13,616 bases of DNA from Thiohalocapsa sp. (GTDB lineage Bacteria; Pseudomonadota; Gammaproteobacteria; Chromatiales; Chromatiaceae): the NCBI RefSeq assembly GCF_019695415.1, contig NZ_JAIFKJ010000122.1, forward strand, positions 1 through 13,616, in the 5' to 3' direction. Below the pieces are notes generated by a model. The model was not told where the DNA came from and ran no database searches. It saw nothing but the letters and a program-made list of their open reading frames with translations. Made by a program: the position numbers and the translations under genes. Positions 7,568 to 13,616 of this stretch are shown here, in pieces; the first letter of the stretch is position 1, and the number at the start of each line of letters is the position of its first letter.

Positions 7568-8611
7568 ATGCGACCCGCCCAACTGCTCCGTGTGTTAGAG
7601 CGCGAATTCGCCAGCACCGCCGAAGGCCATCACACGCCGGTGATGCTCTGGGGACCGCCGGGGGTCGGTAAGTCGCAGATGGTCGCGCACATCGCCGAGC
7701 GCCACGCCGTGCCCGTCATAGACATTCGCCTGTCGCAGATGGAGCCGAGCGATCTGCGCGGCATCCCCTTCCGCGTGGACGACAAGGTGGAATGGGCAGT
7801 ACCCGCAATGTTGCCGGACGCCGAGCGCCATGGTCCCGCCGGCGTGCTCTTCCTGGACGAGATCACCTCGGCCCCGCCGGCGGTCTCCGCGGCGGCCTAT
7901 CAGCTGATCCTGGACCGCCGCCTCGGCGAGTACCAGGTGCCGGAGCACTGGGCCATCTTCGCCGCCGGCAACCGCCAAGGCGACCGCGGCGTCACCTACA
8001 GCATGCCGTCGCCGCTCGCCAACCGCTTCTCCCATTTCGAGGTGGAGACACACCTTGACGACTGGGTCGCCTGGGCCTATGCCACAGGCATCGACGAGCG
8101 CATCATCGCCTTCCTGCGGTTTCGGCCGGAGCTCTTGTTCGACTTCGACCCGGCGCACAACCCGGTGGCCTTCCCGTCGCCGCGCTCCTGGGAGTTCGCA
8201 CATCGGGCGCTGCGCAAGTTCGAGCATGACTCGCAGCTGCTGCAGGGCACCTTGCAGGGCTGCGTCGGACCGGCCGCGGGCGTCGAGGTCACGGCCTTCG
8301 TCAACAGCCTGGACCAAATGCCGGACTTGGATGCCATCTGCGCCGGCGAGGATGTATCGGTGCCGCGGGAGATCGACCTGCAGTACGCCGTCGCCGCGGC
8401 ACTGGTGGGCAAGGCCATCCGCGCCAAGGACAGCGAGGACGGCCAGCAGGTCATCGGCAACATCCTCGCCTACGCCGGGCGCTTCCCGCAGCGGGAGATG
8501 GGCGTCATGCTGGTCTCCGACCTGCATCGGGCCATTGGCAATGACCTGTTCGAGGTGCCGGCATTCGCGGACTGGGCGAGTGCCGTGGCGGATGTGATGC
8601 TTTACGAATGA
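7568..8611 (+). CDS. MoxR-type AAA+ ATPase
   Basis: A 347-aa cytoplasmic AAA+ ATPase of the MoxR/AAA_5 type, a family that remodels or activates protein complexes together with VWA-domain partners. Walker A is GPPGVGKS (residues 29-36), Walker B VLFLDE (93-98), sensor 1 FAAGN (N135), the arginine-finger region ANRF (R153), and a sensor-2-like segment PSPRSWEFAHRAL in the C-terminal lid. The C-terminal third is helical. The start ATG 7568 follows AGGAG at ten bases; the longer frame from 7433 is out of character and lacks a ribosome binding site. The stop codon overlaps the first bases of a large heptad-repeat hairpin (8610-8680). The next gene, 114 bases on, encodes a VWA protein, so the two probably act as a pair. 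The client is unknown. Confidence 0.93.
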   Translation: MRPAQLLRVLEREFASTAEGHHTPVMLWGPPGVGKSQMVAHIAERHAVPVIDIRLSQMEPSDLRGIPFRVDDKVEWAVPAMLPDAERHGPAGVLFLDEITSAPPAVSAAAYQLILDRRLGEYQVPEHWAIFAAGNRQGDRGVTYSMPSPLANRFSHFEVETHLDDWVAWAYATGIDERIIAFLRFRPELLFDFDPAHNPVAFPSPRSWEFAHRALRKFEHDSQLLQGTLQGCVGPAAGVEVTAFVNSLDQMPDLDAICAGEDVSVPREIDLQYAVAAALVGKAIRAKDSEDGQQVIGNILAYAGRFPQREMGVMLVSDLHRAIGNDLFEVPAFADWASAVADVMLYE

Positions 8612-8680
8612 GGGCGGAGGGCGGAGGGCGGAGGACCAGCGGCCAGGACGCGAATCCTCAGCCCTCAGCCCTCAGCCCTC
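8610..8680 (+). repeat. heptad-repeat hairpin between the MoxR and VWA genes
   Basis: The left arm (8610-8635) is three tandem GAGGGCG heptads plus GAGGA. The right arm (8655-8680) is TCCTC plus three AGCCCTC heptads. They are reverse complements over 26 positions except at every seventh base, where G faces A (23 of 26 paired), with a 19-base loop (8636-8654). The left arm includes the last two bases of the MoxR stop codon. The G-rich strand could also fold as a G-quadruplex. There is no U-tract, so it is not a standard terminator; a role in mRNA stability or in partial termination within the operon is inference. Confidence 0.85.
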
Positions 8681-8725
8681 GAGTCAGGTTCACAGCGCCT
8701 GCTGACGCGAACTGATACGCAACCC

Positions 8726-10078
8726 ATGACCGACACTACCGACATCGACCTTGGCGGGATAGAAACCAAACTGGCCTCGGCGCGCACGCGGCTGATCCTG
8801 GACAAGCCTTTCCTGGGCGCCCTGGTGCTGCGCCTGCCCATGCAGCCTGCCAATGCCGACTGGTGCCCCACCACGGCGACGGACGCCAAACGCTTCTACT
8901 ACAACCCGAGCTACATCGACGCCCTGTCGCTGGACGAGACCCAGTTCATGCTCGCCCACGAGGCGCTGCACTGCGCGCTCTCCCATTTCGCCCGCCGCCA
9001 GCACCGGGTCAAGCACCGCTGGGACCTAGCCTGCGATTACGCCATTAACCCACTTCTGGTGGACGACGGCCTCAAGCCCCCGCCCAACGCGCTGCTGATG
9101 CCCATGTACAAGGGCATGACGGCGGAGGAAATCTATCCGCTGCTGGACGACAACGACCAATCCGAGACCTTGGATACGCACGCGTACGACGGCGAGTCCG
9201 AGGGCGGCCAGCAGGGCGAGCACAGCAACCTGGACGAGCGCGACATTCAGCAGCAGCAACAGCAGTCCCGCGGCGAGCAGGGGGACGACGGCGAGCGTGG
9301 CGGTGCCGAGCCCCGATCTGACGGGACCAGTGGCAGCAGCCCCCGCGGCGAGCCGGCCGACGACAACAGCCGCGGTGGCGCCGGCGCGGAAGCCGAGCCC
9401 CAAGAGGGCAACGACGGCGCCGACGCGCCGCCGCCCCTCACCCCAGACGAGCGCGAAACCCTGCAGGTGCAGTGGCAGCAGCGCATGGCAGGCGCCGCTC
9501 AGCAGGCCATGCAGGCGGGCAAGCTGCGCGGCGAGCTGAAGCGCATGATCGACCACCTGCTGCAGCCGCAGCTGCCCTGGCGCATGCTGCTCGCGCGTTA
9601 CATGAACAGCATCACCCGCGAGGATTACAGCTGGTCGCGGCCGTCGAGGCGTGAGGGCGATCACATTATGCCAAGTCTGCGCAGCCACCAGCTCGACCTC
9701 GTTGTGGCCATCGACACATCGGGCTCGATCAAAGACGGCGAGATGCAGGAGTTCATCGACGAGGTCGACGCCCTCAAGGCTCAGGTGCGCGCACGCGTTA
9801 CCCTGCTTCCGTGTGATGCCTCGCTCTGCGAGGGTGCGCCGTACCGCTTTGAGCCCTGGGAGCAGTTCCAGCGCCCCGCGCGCATCGGTGGCGGCGGTGG
9901 CACCAGCTTCCGGCCCGTATTTCAGTGGGTGGAGCAGCAGGGGCTGCGCCCCGACCTGCTCGTCTACTTCACCGACGCCGACGGCGCATTCCCCTCAGAC
10001 GAGCCCGCCTACCCCGTCATCTGGCTGGTCAAGGGCAGGAGCCAGGTGCCCTGGGGCCAACGCATCCAGCTCAACTAA
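8726..10078 (+). CDS. HExxH putative metallopeptidase / VWA-domain protein (DUF2201 type)
   Basis: A 450-aa protein with three parts. Residues 1-140 match the DUF2201_N putative metallopeptidase domain: FMLAHEALHCALSHFARR has an HExxH zinc motif (H78, E79, H82), followed by RWDLACDYAIN (D104), a likely third-ligand region. Residues about 140-238 are a disordered linker rich in Gln, Gly, Asp and Glu, including six consecutive Gln. After a helical segment (240-320) the C-terminal domain is VWA-like with a complete MIDAS: DTSGS (330-334), T393 in GGGGTSF, D417 in FTDADG. VWA proteins next to MoxR ATPases are usually their partners, so the pair probably remodels or activates a target; peptidase activity is inferred, not shown. 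No Shine-Dalgarno is visible before ATG 8726, which suggests translation coupled to the upstream gene or leaderless-like initiation. No signal peptide. Confidence 0.9.
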   Translation: MTDTTDIDLGGIETKLASARTRLILDKPFLGALVLRLPMQPANADWCPTTATDAKRFYYNPSYIDALSLDETQFMLAHEALHCALSHFARRQHRVKHRWDLACDYAINPLLVDDGLKPPPNALLMPMYKGMTAEEIYPLLDDNDQSETLDTHAYDGESEGGQQGEHSNLDERDIQQQQQQSRGEQGDDGERGGAEPRSDGTSGSSPRGEPADDNSRGGAGAEAEPQEGNDGADAPPPLTPDERETLQVQWQQRMAGAAQQAMQAGKLRGELKRMIDHLLQPQLPWRMLLARYMNSITREDYSWSRPSRREGDHIMPSLRSHQLDLVVAIDTSGSIKDGEMQEFIDEVDALKAQVRARVTLLPCDASLCEGAPYRFEPWEQFQRPARIGGGGGTSFRPVFQWVEQQGLRPDLLVYFTDADGAFPSDEPAYPVIWLVKGRSQVPWGQRIQLN

Positions 10079-10091
10079 GGAAAGGCTGATT

Positions 10092-10114
10092 TTTTTGGGC
10101 ATCCCGCCCAAAAA
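10092..10114 (+). other. hairpin with T/A-rich stem base after the VWA gene
   Basis: TTTTTGGGC-ATCCC-GCCCAAAAA: a perfect 9-bp stem with a 5-base loop, 14 bases after the VWA stop. The T-run is inside the stem on its 5' side on either strand, so it is not a textbook rho-independent terminator. It may protect the mRNA 3' end or act together with the next hairpin. Confidence 0.6.
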
Positions 10115-10120
10115 CCAGAG

Positions 10121-10169
10121 GGAGCCGGGCCTGTGCAGACATTGGGCGGTCTCCCGGCTCCTTCTTGTT
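10121..10169 (+). terminator. probable terminator of the MoxR-VWA unit
   Basis: GGAGCCGGG (10121-10129) pairs with CCCGGCTCC (10153-10161), giving a 9-bp GC-rich stem, followed by TTCTTGTT. The 23-base loop is longer than usual, so efficiency is uncertain. Confidence 0.6.
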
Positions 10170-10218
10170 CCCTCGCTTACGCGCTTTAAAGATGGCGGGG
10201 TATGCTGCCCCGTACATT

Positions 10219-10298
10219 TGCACGAATTTTGTGCGAAATTCTTGTGTCTGAGGTGCACAATGGCGGTGCACTTCCGCCGCCCGCCCCGCAGCTTGCAC
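10219..10298 (+). promoter_or_regulatory. TGCAC motif cluster upstream of bepA
   Basis: TGCAC occurs at 10219-10223, 10254-10258, 10267-10271 and 10294-10298, and an inverted partner TGTGC at 10230-10234. The first and the inverted copy form an imperfect palindrome around GAATTT, and GGTGCAC is directly repeated 13 bases apart. All lie within 100 bases of the bepA start. This could be a multi-site operator. No clear -35/-10 pair is identified. Confidence 0.35.
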
Positions 10299-10318
10299 CT
10301 ACAAGGCGACTTGTCTTC

Positions 10319-11809
10319 ATGCCCGCGCTCCAGGTCATCGTCCCACCACGCCGCCGCCTGCGCGCCGCGCTGGGCGCATCTCTGCTGACGGTGTTGCTGC
10401 TCCAGCCGGCACAGCATGCCGCTGGCGACGCGCTGGACCTGCCGGACTTCGGCAGCGGCGCCGATACCGTGCTTTCCCTAGCCGAGCAACGCGAGCTCGG
10501 GCTCGAGTTCATGAAGTGGGTGCGCAAGACGCTGGACGTGAGCACGGACCCGCTGCTCACGGACTATGTCCAGTCCCTCGGCCATCGGTTGGTGCGCGCC
10601 AGCCGAGAGGCCAGCGGCGGCTACGATTTCTTCGTCATCGAAGATCCGCGCATCAACGCCTTCGCCGGCCCCGCCGGCAACATCGGCGTCAACGCTGGGC
10701 TGATCCTGTCAGCAGAGACAGAATCCGAGCTCGCCGCCGTGATCGCCCACGAAATCGCACACGTGAGCCAGAACCACCTGCTGCGCTCCTTTGCCGCGCA
10801 AAAGCAGATGACCGTGCCGGCCACGGCGCTGCTGATCGCCGCGGCGGTCCTCGGCGCCGCCGTTGACCCCCAGGCCGGCGCCGCAGCGCTGATGGGCGCC
10901 CAGGGAGCGTTGGCGCAGCGCCAGATCAACTTCACCCGCACCAACGAGGAAGAGGCCGACCGCATCGGCATCGACACCCTCGCCCGCGCCGGGCATGACC
11001 CCTTTGCCATGCCGGGCTTTTTCAAAAAGCTCACCCAGGCCAACCGCATCTATGAGAGCGGCGCACCGGAGCTGCTGCGCACGCACCCTGTGACCACGGA
11101 CCGGATCGCCGACGCACTGGCACGCGCCGAGCGCTTCGGCCCAAGTCAGAAGCCGGACAGTCTGCGCTTCCATCTCACCCGTGCGCACCTGCGCGAGCAG
11201 GCTTACAGCCGTGCAGAGCAGGCCGTCGACCACTTCGAGGACACGCTGGAGAAAGGCCGCTACCGCAATGCAACCGCCGAGCGCTATGGCTACGCCCGCG
11301 CCTTGGCCCGTGCCGGCCGCTTGGATGCAGCGAGCCGGCAGCTCGCGCGCCTGCTCCAGGCACACCCGAGTCAGGTGGAATTCGTGGTGCTGCAATCCGA
11401 GCTCGATCGCCGCCGCGGCGATGCCGCCAAAGCGGTGAGCGACTTGAAGGGCGCGGTCGGCCTATCGCCTGGCAACTGGCCCTTGCAGCAGGCCTATGCC
11501 GAGTCGCTGCTGGACGCCGGCGAGCCCGCCACGGCCCTCGCGACCCTCGAGAGACTGATCGCGCTGCGCCCAGACATCGCCCCCGTATACGGTCTGATGG
11601 CGGATGCCGCCGGCAAGGCCGGCGATAAGGCTGCCGCCATGCGCTGGCGCGCAGAGCTGCTGTTCCGCACAGGCGATCTGGAGCCGGCCATCCGCCAACT
11701 GGAGCTCGCGCTGCGACAACCCAACCTCGACTTTCACGCGGCGTCCAAGATCCAGGTCCGCCTGGACGAGCTCCAAGCCGAGGAGCGCCGACGCGAGGCA
11801 CGGCGATGA
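10319..11809 (+). CDS. bepA: BepA-like periplasmic M48 metalloprotease with TPR repeats
   Basis: A 496-aa periplasmic zinc metalloprotease/chaperone of the BepA (YfgC) type, which in E. coli supports assembly and quality control of outer-membrane beta-barrel proteins such as LptD. A signal peptide spans about residues 1-36 (basic PRRRLRAALGASLLTVLLL, cleavage near QHAAG). The M48 domain has INAFAGPAGNIGVNAGLI, then HEIAH (144-148) and the third zinc ligand in NEEEADRIG (E212). A further His in ELLRTHPVTTDRIA may correspond to the regulatory His of BepA. From about residue 290 the protein is a helical TPR array (for example YGYARALARAGRLDAASRQL). ATG 10319 is chosen over 10202 because it begins the signal peptide; AAGG lies 12 bases upstream. 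Length fits the family (E. coli 487). It is monocistronic by appearance. Confidence 0.9.
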   Translation: MPALQVIVPPRRRLRAALGASLLTVLLLQPAQHAAGDALDLPDFGSGADTVLSLAEQRELGLEFMKWVRKTLDVSTDPLLTDYVQSLGHRLVRASREASGGYDFFVIEDPRINAFAGPAGNIGVNAGLILSAETESELAAVIAHEIAHVSQNHLLRSFAAQKQMTVPATALLIAAAVLGAAVDPQAGAAALMGAQGALAQRQINFTRTNEEEADRIGIDTLARAGHDPFAMPGFFKKLTQANRIYESGAPELLRTHPVTTDRIADALARAERFGPSQKPDSLRFHLTRAHLREQAYSRAEQAVDHFEDTLEKGRYRNATAERYGYARALARAGRLDAASRQLARLLQAHPSQVEFVVLQSELDRRRGDAAKAVSDLKGAVGLSPGNWPLQQAYAESLLDAGEPATALATLERLIALRPDIAPVYGLMADAAGKAGDKAAAMRWRAELLFRTGDLEPAIRQLELALRQPNLDFHAASKIQVRLDELQAEERRREARR

Positions 11810-11841
11810 CAGCGCCGGGCCAAAACCTCGTAATTCTCCAC

Positions 11842-11869
11842 GTTTCAGCCGGGAAACTCGCTATTTCCC
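11842..11869 (+). other. mutually exclusive hairpins after bepA
   Basis: GTTTC-AGCCGG-GAAAC (11842-11857) and GGGAAA-CTCGCTA-TTTCCC (11851-11869) share the GGGAAA segment, so only one can form at a time. The second is U-rich only within its stem. This could be the bepA 3' end structure or an attenuator-like switch; evidence is structural only. Confidence 0.35.
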
Positions 11870-12346
11870 CGACCCCTGGGATGCGCTAAGCTTTGCGGCA
11901 CGTCGACGATTCTTAGGGTCTTGGCCTGGCGAGCCGCAGCGCGGAGCTGTTGCCGTTAAGATGTCGAGCCTTCGTTCTGCCTGACCAGACAACGTCATGA
12001 GACGGCGAGTGAAGGTGGCCCTAAGATAAAAAGGTCCCGGCGACAGGGATCATCGATCGGCGCAAGACAACGAAGAACCGCTGGAGGCCCCGCAGTTGTA
12101 CCCTATGCGCCTCGTGCGCCGCGCTATCATTTCGACCGGCACCCAGCCGGCGGCCACTCCTACTTTTAGCGCCAACGGACGTGAGTACAGCTGCGCGTCG
12201 CCACCCACGCCGCCCTCCTGCAGAACTTCATCCGTGGGCCGTGCGCAGCGCCCCGATCGCTACACCGCGACGAGCAGCCACACGGCAGAACGGCGAAGGG
12301 GCCACGCACGCCGGTAAATGCCGACACTGCGTCGACCTGGTAAAGA

Positions 12347-12364
12347 CCGGCAGCATGCTGCCGG
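12347..12364. promoter_or_regulatory. 18-bp perfect palindrome upstream of soxY
   Basis: CCGGCAGCATGCTGCCGG is self-complementary and lies 58 bases before the soxY start codon. A second self-complementary pair CGATCG-AA-CGATCG follows at 12368-12381. It is a candidate operator for a sox regulator or a leader hairpin; no sox regulator gene is in the window. Confidence 0.5.
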
Positions 12365-12422
12365 CGCCGATCGAACGATCGACCCACCCCGAACCAACCC
12401 AACGATCCAGAGGAGATTCCCA

Positions 12423-12896
12423 ATGATCGATGCGAAGCGCAGAATCCTGCTCAAGGGCTCCCTCGGTGCCGGCGCTGTCGGCGTTGCCGTGGGCGCCGGC
12501 CTGCTTGCGCCCCGCGCCGTGCTCGCCGCGTGGCCCGAGGCCGCCTTCAAGGCGGAAGACCAGTCCACCGCGCTGAAAGACTTGCTCGGCTCCGACACCA
12601 TCGAGGATAGCGACAAGGTCAAGATCAAGGCCCCGGACATCGCCGAGAACGGCGCCGTGGTGCCGGTGACCGTCGAAGGCGAGGTGGACGATGCCAAGTC
12701 CATTTCCATCTTCGCGGCCGGTAACAACACCCCCCTCATCGCCTCCTTCGAGATGAGTGACAGCGCCGTGCCCTTCGTCTCCACGCGTATCAAGATGGCG
12801 AAGACGGCCGACGTAGTGGCTGTTGTCCAGACGGCGGACGGGCTGCTCGGCGCATCCAAGCCGGTTAAGGTCACCATCGGCGGTTGCGGCGGCTGA
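12423..12896 (+). CDS. soxY: SoxY, sulfur-compound carrier subunit
   Basis: A 157-aa periplasmic subunit of the SoxYZ carrier. Thiosulfate or sulfide-derived sulfur is bound covalently to its C-terminal Cys and passed among SoxAX, SoxB and, where present, SoxCD. The protein ends in the diagnostic GGCGG swinging arm (Cys155). The N-terminus has a twin-arginine signal, KRRILLKGS, then a hydrophobic Ala/Gly stretch, with likely cleavage after AVLA (about residue 35); export in folded form together with SoxZ is expected. The mature beta-sandwich shows VVPVTVEGEVDDAKSISIFA and FVSTRIKMAKTADVVAVVQT. AGAGGAG (12409-12415) precedes the ATG by seven bases, so the longer frame from 12318 is not used. 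soxZ follows after 70 bases. Confidence 0.97.
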   Translation: MIDAKRRILLKGSLGAGAVGVAVGAGLLAPRAVLAAWPEAAFKAEDQSTALKDLLGSDTIEDSDKVKIKAPDIAENGAVVPVTVEGEVDDAKSISIFAAGNNTPLIASFEMSDSAVPFVSTRIKMAKTADVVAVVQTADGLLGASKPVKVTIGGCGG

Positions 12897-12966
12897 TCCC
12901 GGGCTTCCGGCATCACACCCGACCCCAATCGACAACCGACGGCAACAGCTTCAGAGGTAAACCGAC

Positions 12967-13281
12967 ATGGCCAGCAACATCAAGATCCGCGCCAAGAACA
13001 GCAACGGCGTCACCACCGTCAAGTCCCTGATGAGCCACGTGATGGAGACCGGGCTGCGCAAGGACAAAGAGACCGGCGAGCCCATCCCGGCGCACTTCAT
13101 CCAAGAAGTGACCGCCAAGTGGAAGGACGACGTCGTTATGACCGCGCTGTGGAGCGGCGGCGTCTCCAAGAACCCCTACCTGTCGTTCAAGTTCAACGGC
13201 GGCGAGGCAGGCGATCCGATCGAGATCACCTGGGTCGACAACCAGGGCAACACCGAGACCGGCACCGCCGAGATCAGCTGA
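12967..13281 (+). CDS. soxZ: SoxZ, sulfur-compound carrier partner subunit
   Basis: A 104-aa partner of SoxY that forms the heterodimeric SoxYZ carrier in the periplasm. It has the family pattern: IKIRAKNSNGVTTVKSLMSH, then METGLRKDKETGEPIPAHFI, and the C-terminal strands NPYLSFKFNGGEAGDPIEIT and WVDNQGNTETGTAEI. There is no signal peptide, as is normal, because it is carried out with SoxY through the Tat system. AGAGG lies nine bases before the ATG. In purple sulfur bacteria such as Allochromatium, soxYZ forms a locus apart from soxBXAK; the absence of other sox genes here fits that arrangement. Two hairpins follow the stop. Confidence 0.97.
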   Translation: MASNIKIRAKNSNGVTTVKSLMSHVMETGLRKDKETGEPIPAHFIQEVTAKWKDDVVMTALWSGGVSKNPYLSFKFNGGEAGDPIEITWVDNQGNTETGTAEIS

Positions 13282-13286
13282 CATCC

Positions 13287-13314
13287 ACCGGATTCGGCTG
13301 AAGCCGAATCCGGT
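13287..13314 (+). other. strong hairpin right after soxZ
   Basis: ACCGGATTCGGC-TGAA-GCCGAATCCGGT: a perfect 12-bp stem with a tetraloop, five bases after the soxZ stop. It has no U-tract, so it is more likely an mRNA-stabilising 3' structure than the terminator itself. Confidence 0.75.
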
Positions 13315-13331
13315 TCGAGCAGCTATGCCGT

Positions 13332-13374
13332 ACACCGCCGCCGGCCCGAGGGTCGGCGACGGTGTTTTTGTTTG
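13332..13374 (+). terminator. rho-independent terminator of soxYZ
   Basis: ACACCG (13332-13337) pairs with CGGTGT (13360-13365), and inside it GCCG (13340-13343) pairs with CGGC (13354-13357). The stem is followed by TTTTTGTTTG from about 13365. It ends the soxYZ transcript. Confidence 0.8.
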
Positions 13375-13616
13375 CGCAGCCGCCGTGTCGGAGGCCTTGA
13401 AACGAGATTCACCTGCCGCCGGCGCTCGCCGCCGTGGCGCTATCATCCTAAAGAGAGTAGTTGGACGGTCGTCAGGGTGCGTCCCGCGGGGTGACTGGCA
13501 AGGCACAACGACGAGGAATAGCCGTCCTATTCCGAGGAGTTGTAACGCCGCCAGGCGCCGTGCGGGGCGTGCCATGGCGGCCGTAGCGGCGCTCACCCGG
13601 TGGGTGACATGCAGCC
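13375..13616. other. window end without a recognisable gene
   Basis: No convincing frame on either strand; the minus-strand frame that crosses this region continues antisense through soxZ and is taken as a shadow. It contains TATCAT within GCGCTATCAT (13437-13446, the same 10-mer as at 12121) and the inverted repeat at 13505-13543. It may be the upstream region of a gene beyond the window. Confidence 0.5.
13505..13543 (+). other. symmetric two-helix hairpin with purine internal loop
   Basis: Outer arms ACAAC (13505-13509) and GTTGT (13539-13543); inner arms GGAATAG (13515-13521) and CTATTCC (13527-13533); loop CCGTC. The two helices are separated by a symmetric 5x5 internal loop, GACGA opposite GAGGA. 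This could be a structured leader RNA or a DNA operator; no covariation can be judged from one sequence. Confidence 0.45.

Larger units (their letters stand above)
11810..12422. other. 613-base region without a convincing gene before soxY
   Basis: The open frames here have shadow-like composition and no ribosome binding sites. Visible items are two overlapping alternative hairpins after bepA (11842-11869), a TATCAT within GCGCTATCAT at 12121-12130 followed by a CCGGC-ACCCA-GCCGG hairpin (12136-12150), and a perfect palindrome at 12347-12364 with a CGATCG pair beside it (12368-12381). It may hold the sox promoter, a long leader or a small RNA. I cannot identify a known riboswitch. Confidence 0.5.

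Noticed and set aside
7405..7671. 88-aa plus-strand frame overlapping the MoxR start
   Set aside because: Different frame from the AAA+ domain, no ribosome binding site, low-complexity composition.
7595..8527. 310-aa minus-strand frame inside the MoxR gene
   Set aside because: Antisense shadow of a high-GC gene; the plus strand has all AAA+ motifs.
8610..8680. CRISPR-like repeat array
   Set aside because: The units are contiguous heptads without spacers, and no cas genes are present.
10177..10206. TTACGC-18-TATGCT as a bepA promoter
   Set aside because: The -35 matches the consensus at only the first two bases, and the site overlaps a CGGGG/CCCCG hairpin; not strong enough to call.
9651..10388. 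245-aa plus-strand frame overlapping the VWA gene end
   Set aside because: Out-of-frame Ser/Arg/Ala-rich translation of the VWA coding region, continuing through the terminator.
12096..12317. 73-aa plus-strand frame upstream of soxY
   Set aside because: No ribosome binding site; Ser/Thr/Pro/Arg-rich with no hydrophobic core or recognisable motif.
12913..13596. 227-aa minus-strand frame over soxZ
   Set aside because: Antisense to a clear soxZ; composition is shadow-like and it crosses the terminator hairpins.

Overview
This window is GC-rich, densely coded bacterial DNA that looks chromosomal. The gene set points to a sulfur-oxidising gammaproteobacterium, probably a purple-sulfur or related Chromatiales/Ectothiorhodospiraceae-type organism. 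The evidence is soxY-soxZ as a separate two-gene unit, a BepA-type M48 protease with TPRs, a short RlpA and a four-repeat S1 protein. The taxonomic placement is inference; no marker gene such as rRNA is present.

Layout. Bases 3-2510 (+) hold the 3' three-quarters of a Ca2+-type P-type ATPase followed closely by a small membrane-anchored LEA-2 domain protein. Bases 2733-4446 (+) hold a His-rich small protein of unknown function and a four-S1-domain RNA-binding protein. Bases 4447-5340 are a decayed-looking stretch: an 18-bp palindrome, a tandem array of degenerate 22-23 bp repeats resembling an IS21-family end, and a two-helix membrane ORF split by an in-frame TAG. rlpA (-, 5341-5733) diverges from a small lipoprotein gene (+, 6117-6404); the rlpA promoter appears to carry an inverted-repeat operator. 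Two small minus-strand genes follow (a Sel1-repeat protein at 6443-6760 and a 65-aa acidic protein at 6986-7183), separated by a rho-independent terminator.

Bases 7568-10078 (+) encode a MoxR-type AAA+ ATPase and a partner combining an HExxH putative metallopeptidase domain, a long disordered acidic/Gln linker and a C-terminal VWA/MIDAS domain. The 114-bp gap between them holds a striking hairpin made of two sets of heptad repeats. The unit ends at a terminator near 10121-10169. bepA (+, 10319-11809) follows, preceded by a cluster of TGCAC motifs. A 613-bp region without a convincing gene leads to soxY (12423-12896) and soxZ (12967-13281), which end in two successive hairpins. The last 240 bases carry a symmetric hairpin but no gene.

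Functional themes: envelope maintenance (RlpA, BepA, a lipoprotein, an LEA-2 protein), ion transport (ATPase), periplasmic thiosulfate/sulfide oxidation (SoxYZ carrier) and an ATPase/VWA protein-remodelling pair. I see no tRNA, rRNA, CRISPR array, intact mobile element or phage gene. The least-explained features are the heptad hairpin inside the MoxR-VWA operon, the IS21-like repeat array beside the interrupted membrane ORF, and the inverted repeat inside the rlpA promoter.
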